From the IMG/VR virus record IMGVR_UViG_3300025326_000191, positions 1 to 25,062 of that record: a stretch of DNA of 25,062 nt. One strand, given 5' to 3'. The position numbers and the translations under genes are program-made. The notes beneath the pieces were generated by a model, which did no database searches, had not been told where the DNA came from, and saw only the letters and a program-made list of their open reading frames with translations. Shown here piece after piece: positions 14,492-20,937 of this stretch (positions within the stretch are counted from its first letter, which is position 1; the number at the start of each line of letters is the position of its first letter). Origin of the DNA: a virus.

Positions 14492-14965
14492 ATGGCCAAC
14501 GTGGTGCAGATCCGGAACTTGCAGAACCTCGGCGCGTACCTGCCCGACGGCGTGTGGCAGGTCATGGAGGGACTGCTGCGCGCTGTCCCGCCGGCGCTCA
14601 AGGCGGGCGACAACATCAACCTGTACTCGGCCACGGCGCTCCACACCATCGTCGAGATCAGCAACACGGCGGGGTCCTACCCGCTGGTCGTCGTGGCGCG
14701 GAGCAACGGCACGGCCTGCACGGTCAAGCTGTACGAGGAAGACAGCGCCGACGTAACGGTGGGAACCACGGATGCCGTTCTCTCCGTCGGCGTGTCGGCT
14801 ACGTCGGGCGAGATCAGCGCCGCAGCGCTGTTCGGCAAGGGCCCCGTGACGCTGGCGAACGCGACGGACATCGACGGGCTGTCCATCGCGGCGCCCGCTA
14901 CCGACGTCGGCACCGGCACCGTGGCGAACGACCCCGACGTCTGGGTGCTCTACGCCGCTGGGTAA
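14492..14965 (+). CDS. Small beta-rich head decoration-like protein
   Basis: This is a 157-aa product starting 3 bp after the previous stop, with upstream GGGGGTAG as a possible ribosome-binding site. An N-terminal helical segment (residues 1-35) is followed by a Thr/Val/Ala-rich strand series (SYPLVVVARSNGTACTVKLY, then DVTVGTTDAVLSVGVSATSG, ending DPDVWVLYAAG) typical of an Ig-like or jelly-roll domain. Comparable small beta proteins next to coat genes often decorate capsids. No membrane or signal sequence is visible. The gene is followed by a 99-bp interval with a perfect 9-bp hairpin. The decoration role is plausible but unproven. Confidence 0.6.
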   Translation: MANVVQIRNLQNLGAYLPDGVWQVMEGLLRAVPPALKAGDNINLYSATALHTIVEISNTAGSYPLVVVARSNGTACTVKLYEEDSADVTVGTTDAVLSVGVSATSGEISAAALFGKGPVTLANATDIDGLSIAAPATDVGTGTVANDPDVWVLYAAG

Positions 14966-14978
14966 GCGTTGAACGGGT

Positions 14979-15003
14979 GAGCGGCCCGCCCGCGGGGCCG
15001 CTC
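14979..15003 (+). terminator. GC-rich hairpin without T-tract
   Basis: A perfect 9-bp inverted repeat, GAGCGGCCC/GGGCCGCTC with a 7-base loop GCCCGCG, lies 14 bp after a stop codon in a 99-bp gap. There is no run of T after it, so intrinsic termination is uncertain. It could instead stabilise the upstream coat mRNA end or attenuate transcription of downstream minor genes. A second weaker stem, GGCGC/GCGCC, follows. Confidence 0.4.
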
Positions 15004-15064
15004 CAGGCGGTAGGGGGGCCTGGGCGCACCAGACGCGCCGAATGCCGTCAAGGAGATCGCGCGC

Positions 15065-16057
15065 ATGAACCTGAAGAACCTCGTCAACCAGTTCAACGAA
15101 CCTGACTTCGGCGAGACGTACTATCTGGTCGACGCCAACTACCGCACCGTGGCCCAGGGCTGGACCAAGCCGGACGGTACGGGGCCGCTCGATCTGTACG
15201 CCCAACGCAACCCGGGCCGCGTGTTCGGCTCTGGCGGCGGGGCCAGCGGGGGCATGGACTACGCCACGGATTCGGCCGCGTTCCAGGCCGCTCTCGATGC
15301 CATGGTCGACTTCCGCAACGACAAACTGCTCCTGACGCCGGGTGCCTACTCGCTCGCGACGGCGGTGGCGATCAACGTCCCGGGCTGCCGCATCCTCGGG
15401 CCCCCCGTGCGGCACCCGAAGCGCAGTCTGGTCACCGTCACGGCCGCCGTCGACGCCGCCTACACGATCTCGGTGGACGACGTCGAGATCGGCTACCACA
15501 CCCTGATTCCGCTCACGGCCACGAACACGCTCGATCTGAGCAGCGGCGCGGATCGGGGCTATCTGCATGATCTGTACTGGAACGCCGCCGGCATCGCCAC
15601 GAGCGTCTCCACGGAGTTCTGCAACGGGACCACGAACGTGGACTGGCTCGTCGAGCGGTGCGTGTTCTACGTCGACGACGAGCAGGGTGATGCCTTCACG
15701 CTCACGTCGTCGCAGCGGTGGGTCTGGCAGGACTCCGACTTCATGGTCGGTCTGACGGGCGTGGCCTGGGCGAGCGTCTTCACCTTCGTCACCTCGGCGC
15801 TGGGGAACATCGCGCGACGGCTCTGCTTCCGGGGCTGCGGAGGTGCCACGCCGGCCGTGTTCACCAACATCTTCACTGGCGTCGCCGACATCAACGGCCA
15901 GTTGATGGTCTCGGATTGCCGCGTCGATGGCACGGCCCTCGCGACTGCCACGGCGATCGAGACGACGTTCGGGACGGCGACGGATATCGAGATCGCCGAG
16001 ACGTACCAGACGGGCGATGCGACGGGCGAGGGCGGGACGCTCGTCAAGCTGGCGTAG
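15065..16057 (+). CDS. Beta-helix (pectate-lyase-like) virion protein
   Basis: This encodes 330 aa; ATG 15065 is preceded by AAGGAG with 9-base spacing. The N-terminal part, up to about residue 60, looks like a strand-rich attachment domain (ETYYLVDANYRTVAQGWTKP). From residue 60 on it shows the marks of a right-handed beta-helix: MDYATDSAAFQAALDAM, then KLLLTPGAYSLATAVAINVP and GCRILGPP, followed by repeated short strands with Cys-containing turns (CVFYVDDEQGDAF, LCFRGCGGATPAVFTNIFTG). Such folds occur in phage tailspikes and capsid glycan-binding or depolymerising proteins. It is short for a tailspike and lies in the head-gene region rather than with the tail genes, so a head-fibre role is also possible. 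No catalytic pair can be assigned. Confidence 0.65.
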   Translation: MNLKNLVNQFNEPDFGETYYLVDANYRTVAQGWTKPDGTGPLDLYAQRNPGRVFGSGGGASGGMDYATDSAAFQAALDAMVDFRNDKLLLTPGAYSLATAVAINVPGCRILGPPVRHPKRSLVTVTAAVDAAYTISVDDVEIGYHTLIPLTATNTLDLSSGADRGYLHDLYWNAAGIATSVSTEFCNGTTNVDWLVERCVFYVDDEQGDAFTLTSSQRWVWQDSDFMVGLTGVAWASVFTFVTSALGNIARRLCFRGCGGATPAVFTNIFTGVADINGQLMVSDCRVDGTALATATAIETTFGTATDIEIAETYQTGDATGEGGTLVKLA

Positions 16058-16060
16058 CGG

Positions 16061-16411
16061 ATGCGGTGTTCGACAGGCGGGTGTTGCCGGTCCTTCCGGC
16101 TTTCCGAGTCGCCGGCGGCCATGGCTCGCCGGCCGCTCACTCTAGACGAGTTCACCGTGGCGACCATGGTGGTGCCCCTCGGGGTCTTCCCCGAGGGCGC
16201 CACGTTGCCATCAGGCGAGCAGGCCCGAACGACGGGGATGTATTACGACTGCCGGCACCTCTTGGCAAACGGGGATTGCCGCATCTACGAGCAGCGGCCG
16301 AAGATGTGCCGGGACTTCCCGAACGGAACGTCCTGCCCGCGGGCCGGCTGCACCTTCACGGAGGATGAAACGTGCCGACCTATGCCGAGAACGCTCACCG
16401 TCGTGAGGTAG
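16061..16411 (+). CDS. YkgJ-type cysteine-cluster protein
   Basis: This encodes 116 aa. The Cys pattern is C3, C8-C9, C64, C73, C83, C92, C97 and C105, with the diagnostic stretch C73-R-I-Y-E-Q-R-P-K-M-C83-R-D-F-P. That segment, together with an N-terminal C-x4-CC, is the hallmark of the YkgJ family (putative zinc- or iron-chelating domain). The family binds metal through conserved cysteines, its biochemical role is mostly unknown, and related domains occur in the FliB flagellin lysine methylase. The start is ATG 16061, 4 bp after the preceding stop. The C-terminus overlaps the next gene by 40 bp. Finding it inside a phage virion operon is unusual; a cargo or host-modifying role is inference. 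Confidence 0.75.
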   Translation: MRCSTGGCCRSFRLSESPAAMARRPLTLDEFTVATMVVPLGVFPEGATLPSGEQARTTGMYYDCRHLLANGDCRIYEQRPKMCRDFPNGTSCPRAGCTFTEDETCRPMPRTLTVVR

Positions 16412-16593
16412 TGGCGGCACGGGCCGCCCAGGATCGGCGCGACGCAATCAGGCACGCCGGCTTCGATCTGGAGGCCCAGGACCACACGCAGAAGTACGAG
16501 CGACCGCACTTCGCCGTCGTCGGCGAGGGCACACGCAGCGCGAGGGAAGCCTACGACCGCGGCTACGCACAGATCGACTGGAGCCAGCCATGA
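16372..16593 (+). CDS. Small charged hypothetical protein
   Basis: This encodes 73 aa from GTG 16372, preceded by GGAGGATGAAAC (a good Shine-Dalgarno) inside the end of the YkgJ-like gene, a 40-bp overlap in another frame. The product is rich in Arg, Ala, Glu and His (RREVVAARAAQDRRDAIRHA) with a predicted helix, then ends YDRGYAQIDWSQP. The stop overlaps the next ATG (ATGA at 16590), supporting real coupling. No motif is recognised. The ribosome-binding site and the coupled stop are the main evidence. Confidence 0.55.
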   Translation: MPTYAENAHRREVVAARAAQDRRDAIRHAGFDLEAQDHTQKYERPHFAVVGEGTRSAREAYDRGYAQIDWSQP

Positions 16594-17471
16594 GAAACGG
16601 CGCGGCGTACACCCCGATCGACCAAAGCTACCCGTACAAGCTCCGGGGTACGAACCAGGGCACGGACACGGGTCTCCTCTGGCGCCCGCCGACCTACAAG
16701 GCGTTCGCCGGCGGAGGCGTGCCGTCCACATCAACGCTCTACTTCCCGGGCTGCGCGCTCGGCAAGTGGGCGCTCCACAATCGCGCCGCGGCAACGATCG
16801 TTGCCGGCATCGGAGTTCGGCTACCGAACGGGCTATGGAAGGCCGGCCAGTGGGTCAACGCCACGACGACCTATACGGACGACACGACCGATGCCCAGGA
16901 CGCCGGGACCGACGACTTCGTTCTCGAGACGACGACGAACAACGACGGCTTCTGCGTCTTCTCACGCGTCCCGTTCAACGCCATCTCAATCAACGTCTCG
17001 ACGGCATCGGTGGACGCGACGAATCCGGCCCGTGCGGTGCGCTTCTCGGACGGGGCAGGCGCCTGGGCCACGGCGCTCACCAACCTGTTCATCCAGGACG
17101 GCCTGGCGGACGAGTACGCCCTGGGTGAGAACCTGATCGTCTGGGCGCCGCCCGTCACGTGGGGCCGGACAACTGGCGCCGAAGGGACCGGTGTGCCCAT
17201 CGGCTACTACGGGGTCAACGTGCGCGCCACCACGGCCCCCGACACGACCGCGGCGCTGGCCACCGCGCTGGAAATCTGCCGCCTCTACGAGGTGACCGAG
17301 GGGCTTGCAGATAACTCGATCCTCTCGGACGACTTCATCGGTGGCGATCTCGTCATGGCGCGTGACGACCTCGCGGGCGGCACTTTCGAGGTCTACGGCG
17401 ACGCCCTCGTGGCGCTGTTCGGCACGGCGAACAACATGAACCGCGTCACCGCGATGGTGCGGGCGGCGTGA
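16590..17471 (+). CDS. Hypothetical virion-like protein (293 aa)
   Basis: The start ATG lies in an ATGA overlap. The 293-aa product is Thr/Ala/Asp-rich, with an N-terminal extended region (YTPIDQSYPYKLRGTNQG), a strand-rich middle containing Asp/Thr-rich loops (TTYTDDTTDAQDAGTDDFVL), and a C-terminal alpha-beta part with LEICRLYEVTEGLADNSI. Only four cysteines are present and no metal cluster. The composition resembles phage structural proteins such as minor head or fibre-linked proteins. It sits between the YkgJ-like gene block and the neck genes. I do not recognise the family. Confidence 0.6.
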   Translation: MRNGAAYTPIDQSYPYKLRGTNQGTDTGLLWRPPTYKAFAGGGVPSTSTLYFPGCALGKWALHNRAAATIVAGIGVRLPNGLWKAGQWVNATTTYTDDTTDAQDAGTDDFVLETTTNNDGFCVFSRVPFNAISINVSTASVDATNPARAVRFSDGAGAWATALTNLFIQDGLADEYALGENLIVWAPPVTWGRTTGAEGTGVPIGYYGVNVRATTAPDTTAALATALEICRLYEVTEGLADNSILSDDFIGGDLVMARDDLAGGTFEVYGDALVALFGTANNMNRVTAMVRAA

Positions 17472-17481
17472 GGGTTGGCCC

Positions 17482-18012
17482 ATGCTTGCCGATCCCACGC
17501 CGCCCGCGGCACTGACGGAGGCGCTGCGCCGCTACGACGCCGACTTGCGCGTCCGCTGGGGCCGGCATCGCGCCATCTGGCTCATCGAGCGCAAGCTGCC
17601 GCCCCGCCATCGCACACTCCTGGGCGAACGGCCCTCGCCCTGGAAGTCCGCCCGCGGGCGTGATCTGTATGAGGGCTGGCGTGAGGGCTACGTCCACATC
17701 CTGAGCGTCCATCCCGACTTGATTCAGAACACGCCACGGATCCTCGATGAACTCGCGAGCGCTGATCTTTGGCGCCAAGGCGGGATCGAGGCGATCAACC
17801 GGCGACTCGACGAGGTGGCGGAGCAGGAACAGCGCGATGTCAACCAGATGATCCAGGACCGGGCGCATGTGGTGGCCTACGACAGCGTGGACCGGCTTGC
17901 GTGGCTGGAGGGTCGGCGCGTCGCGGTGACGCCCCCGGCCGAGCGGACACCGTCCGTCGAAGTCTGTGACGGCTTCGTGATCCGGGACCGTCGCCAGGTG
18001 GCGCGTGTCTGA
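17482..18012 (+). CDS. Helical hypothetical protein upstream of the adaptor
   Basis: This encodes 176 aa; ATG 17482 follows the previous stop by 10 bp and no strong ribosome-binding site is visible. The N-terminal half has LRRYDADLRVRWGRHRAIWL followed by IERKLPPRHR, a Trp/Arg motif I associate with uncharacterised phage proteins encoded near head-tail joining genes. The centre (EAINRRLDEVAEQEQRDVNQ) is a long charged helix and the tail is short and strand-like. It overlaps the next gene by 8 bp. A head-completion or neck role is plausible from its position immediately upstream of the adaptor. No catalytic signature is visible. Confidence 0.6.
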   Translation: MLADPTPPAALTEALRRYDADLRVRWGRHRAIWLIERKLPPRHRTLLGERPSPWKSARGRDLYEGWREGYVHILSVHPDLIQNTPRILDELASADLWRQGGIEAINRRLDEVAEQEQRDVNQMIQDRAHVVAYDSVDRLAWLEGRRVAVTPPAERTPSVEVCDGFVIRDRRQVARV

Positions 18013-18718
18013 CTACCAGAAGTCGCTGACGGAGCTGACGACCATGGTCCGCGGCTACCTGGACGAAGCCTCGACCTCGTTCTGGACCGCCGCGCAGATC
18101 ACGAGTTACATCAACCAGGCGAAGGATCGTGTCGCTACGGAGTGCCGTCGACTCAAGCGCGACTTCTTTCTCGTCACACGGTCGTCGACGGATGGCACAT
18201 TGACGATCCTGGGCCAGAGCTACGCGGCCTCTGGGTTTGCGATCGCGGTGGGCGGGACCACGATGACGCTGCCCCATGACTTCTTGGAGATGCGGCTGAT
18301 CGAGTGCCTGACGAGCAACTACGAACAGGTGCGCTTCGTGCATCGTGATTTGGCGGATGCCGACATGCGTGCCGCCATGGAGGTGACCGCGAACGTCACC
18401 CCAGGAATGTTCTATTTCGATCTCATCGCTGAGCGCACGCTCCGGTACGCGCCTAAGAGCGATACCGCGCTCGATCTCAGGATCAACTATCTTCAGCAGT
18501 TCCCTGATCTGAGTGGTTCTGACGCGCTGACCATGCCCTACCCGCTCTACCTCGCCGTGGTGAGCTATGCCACGGCATCGGCGCTCATGCAGGATCGTGA
18601 TCCTAACGCCGCGGCCTTCGAGGCGCGCGGCAAGCAGATCATCGGCGAGGTGTTCTACGCGACGATGCGCCAGAGCCAAGACCTTGAGATCATCCCGGGT
18701 TACATGGAGGACTGGTAA
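18005..18718 (+). CDS. Head-tail adaptor (gp4/gp11-like neck protein)
   Basis: This is a 237-aa protein from GTG 18005. The N-terminus carries the pattern of phage adaptor proteins: DYQKSLTELTTMVRGYLDEA, then FWTAAQITSYINQAKDRVAT with the Trp and Tyr-Ile-Asn of the adaptor helix bundle. A central beta part contains GTTMTLPHDFLEMRLIECLT, and the C-terminal helices contain YPLYLAVVSYATASALMQDR. Adaptors of this type (P22 gp4, T7 gp11, and the environmental adaptor family DUF6682-like) form a ring under the portal. The length is larger than P22 gp4 (166 aa) and near T7 gp11 (196 aa). Its 1-bp coupling to the propeller protein downstream supports the role. The family call is by pattern. Confidence 0.75.
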   Translation: MSDYQKSLTELTTMVRGYLDEASTSFWTAAQITSYINQAKDRVATECRRLKRDFFLVTRSSTDGTLTILGQSYAASGFAIAVGGTTMTLPHDFLEMRLIECLTSNYEQVRFVHRDLADADMRAAMEVTANVTPGMFYFDLIAERTLRYAPKSDTALDLRINYLQQFPDLSGSDALTMPYPLYLAVVSYATASALMQDRDPNAAAFEARGKQIIGEVFYATMRQSQDLEIIPGYMEDW

Positions 18719-20307
18719 TGCCGCGCGTGGCCGCGAGTCGCGGACGCGAGTTTGAGCGGTACAGCGTCTACAACTTCGCGGGCGGGCTCGATCTACGCAC
18801 CAATCCGAGGGTGCGGGCGATCCAGAAGGGCCAGAACACGCTCAGCCAAGCGAACGAGTGCCTCTATACCTCCTCGGGGGCCGTGGCGCGGCGCCTGCGG
18901 TCTCAACGAGTGGAAACGCACGTGGGTTCGGTGCGAATTACTGGAGGAGTGGACTATCGGACAGCCAATGGAACACAACATATCGTGATTGGGACAGATG
19001 ATGGTCGACTCTTGGAAGTCACCGGCACGACGTCCGCTATCGAAAGCGCGATTCTCACAACCATCGGCACAGGATTCACCGTCGGGACACGATGGTATTT
19101 CGCCACGATCAATGACAAGTTACTTTGCTGCAACCGCGCGGATGCACTTCGTTCGTGGGACGGGACGACGCTTTCGACGATCAGCGGGACGAATCTGCCC
19201 CTGACCCCTGGTCCCATCGCGGTCTGGCGTAACTATGTCTTTGCCCTTGACGCGACGAACAAGTCCCGCATCTCGTGGTGCGCGAATCCGCTCGGCATCA
19301 CGGATGAGACGGACTGGTCAGGCGCCACGTCGGGCTTCGCGCAGATCGACCCCGGCGATGGCGCGATCTGCGTCAACCTGGTGCCGGGCGTGAGCGAAAT
19401 GATCGTGCTCAAGTCGTCGCGGCCTTATCGGTGGCAGGGCGGCACGCCGTCGAGCGCCACGGTGCTGCCAACGACGGGGGCGGTCGGAAGTGCGAGTCAT
19501 CATGGCGCTGTGTTCGCGTTGAACGACGTGTGGTATCTCTCGAGAAGTGGCGTGGTCAAGCTATCGACCTCGCAGGCGTTTGGTGACTTGAAATCGTCGT
19601 TTCCATCTGACGCGATCCGACCATACTTCGAGCCCTACACGTCATATTCGATCGCGAGCCAGCAACTCGATGCTGGGATGATGGCCTATGACTCATCGAT
19701 GAATCTGATCTATATCGCAGTGGACACGAACGGTGACCGTGACAATGATCTTCTGCTCGTGTACGACGGACGATTGAATGCTTGGAGCACATGGCGCGGT
19801 TTGGACATCACCGCCATGTTTCCGGTCGTCGATCCTGAATCTGGACGCATCGAGATATGGGTCGGGGTCTGGGATGGAACGTTTGGGAGACTGCGCGTCT
19901 TGAATCGCAAGACATCGACGAGCGGTGTCACGTACAGTCCCGAAGCGCGTCATCTTTCCGTACTCAACGCACCCGGCATCGACAAGTCGATCCGCCACGG
20001 CTTCTTCTATTTCGCGGAGAAGGGCAGCCACACCGTGACCGTGGACTGTAAGATCGACAATGAGCAGGTCGCGTCAAAGTCGTACTCCGTGTCGATGCTC
20101 GGGGCCTCAAAGACGCTGGGATCGACGTGGACCCTGGGCGTCGACCCGCTTGGGGCGCGCTCGTCCATCGCCAAGCGCGTCGATCTCTCCGGCGTCGGCG
20201 AGTCGTTCGAGTTCGGGGTCAAGAACGCGAGTGCCACGCAAGAGTGGGAGTGGCTGGGCTATGACATCTTCTGGCGTCCGCGTCGCACGATCCGTCGAGG
20301 AGCCTGA
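18718..20307 (+). CDS. Beta-propeller tail protein (P22 gp10-like or tail-tube-like)
   Basis: This is a 529-aa protein whose ATG shares a base with the adaptor stop. The N-terminal signature YSVYNFAGGLDLRTNPRVRA, followed by QANECLYTSSGAVARRLRSQ, is the standard opening of phage tail-nozzle or stabilisation proteins. These have a beta-propeller repeated with strand-turn-Trp/Gly motifs such as GTRWYFATINDKLLCCNRAD, VWRNYVFALDATNKSRISWC and LLLVYDGRLNAWSTWRG. P22 gp10 is 472 aa. The C-terminus is a strand-rich domain ending EWLGYDIFWRPRR. It would form the tail hub under the adaptor ring. Codon third positions look richer in A and T than in neighbours, especially 18940-20050. Gene order after the adaptor supports this strongly. 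Confidence 0.75.
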   Translation: MPRVAASRGREFERYSVYNFAGGLDLRTNPRVRAIQKGQNTLSQANECLYTSSGAVARRLRSQRVETHVGSVRITGGVDYRTANGTQHIVIGTDDGRLLEVTGTTSAIESAILTTIGTGFTVGTRWYFATINDKLLCCNRADALRSWDGTTLSTISGTNLPLTPGPIAVWRNYVFALDATNKSRISWCANPLGITDETDWSGATSGFAQIDPGDGAICVNLVPGVSEMIVLKSSRPYRWQGGTPSSATVLPTTGAVGSASHHGAVFALNDVWYLSRSGVVKLSTSQAFGDLKSSFPSDAIRPYFEPYTSYSIASQQLDAGMMAYDSSMNLIYIAVDTNGDRDNDLLLVYDGRLNAWSTWRGLDITAMFPVVDPESGRIEIWVGVWDGTFGRLRVLNRKTSTSGVTYSPEARHLSVLNAPGIDKSIRHGFFYFAEKGSHTVTVDCKIDNEQVASKSYSVSMLGASKTLGSTWTLGVDPLGARSSIAKRVDLSGVGESFEFGVKNASATQEWEWLGYDIFWRPRRTIRRGA

Positions 20308-20310
20308 GCC

Positions 20311-20883
20311 ATGCCGAGCCTGATCACCCTCGTTAATAACACGGTCCCGGTAGACTCCGACTTCAATTCCAACTTCACGGCGCTGAACCAAGTCTGTGGC
20401 ACAGGGACCACGATCATCACATACTCGGCGGGCGACATCCTCTACGCGAGCGCCGTCAACACGCTGACACGACTCGGGATTGGTACCCAGGGCATGTTTC
20501 TGGCTGTCACATCCGGCTTTCTGCCGACATGGACCCGTCCGGCCTCCTATGAATCGACAGCTTTGGTCACCGACACACTCACGGTCGCCGAGAGCGGCAA
20601 GGTCTTTTACTGTACCCTCGGGAGTGGGACGCAGACGTTCACGCTGCCCGCGACCGTCGCCGGCGTCGTCTACACGTTCTTCTGCGCCGATGCAGGCGGC
20701 GAGATCAACATCAGCCCAGCGGCGGCCGACAAGATCACGGGCAAGGGGATCGCGGGCGCCGACGATCAGGATGTCAAGAACACGGCGGTCTCGAACGCGG
20801 TGGGGGACTGCCTCATGATCATGGGCGATGGCGTCGACGGCTGGCTCGTGGTGAACATGCTTGGTACCTGGGCGGTGGTGTAG
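20311..20883 (+). CDS. Tail fibre or tailspike-like protein
   Basis: This encodes 190 aa, starting 3 bp after the previous stop, with CGAGGAG upstream. The N-terminus (LITLVNNTVPVDSDFNSNFT, then ALNQV) matches the D-x-D-x-N-x-N-F-x-x-L pattern often seen at the N-terminal end of fibre proteins. The middle, from residue 85, reads TLTVAESGKVFYCTLGSGTQ and TFTLPATVAGVVYTFFCADA followed by GGEINISPAAADKITGKG. This is the typical strand-loop sequence of fibre shaft or tip domains. It may be a short fibre or an accessory of the propeller protein. The position between the tail hub and the ejection genes is where short-tailed phages place needle or fibre genes. The fibre role is an inference from family-like patterns. 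Confidence 0.7.
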   Translation: MPSLITLVNNTVPVDSDFNSNFTALNQVCGTGTTIITYSAGDILYASAVNTLTRLGIGTQGMFLAVTSGFLPTWTRPASYESTALVTDTLTVAESGKVFYCTLGSGTQTFTLPATVAGVVYTFFCADAGGEINISPAAADKITGKGIAGADDQDVKNTAVSNAVGDCLMIMGDGVDGWLVVNMLGTWAVV

Positions 20884-20937
20884 GAGGCGGTCCTGTGGTG
20901 GCTCGTCCTGATCGCAGTTCTGGCTGGAGGCGTTGAG

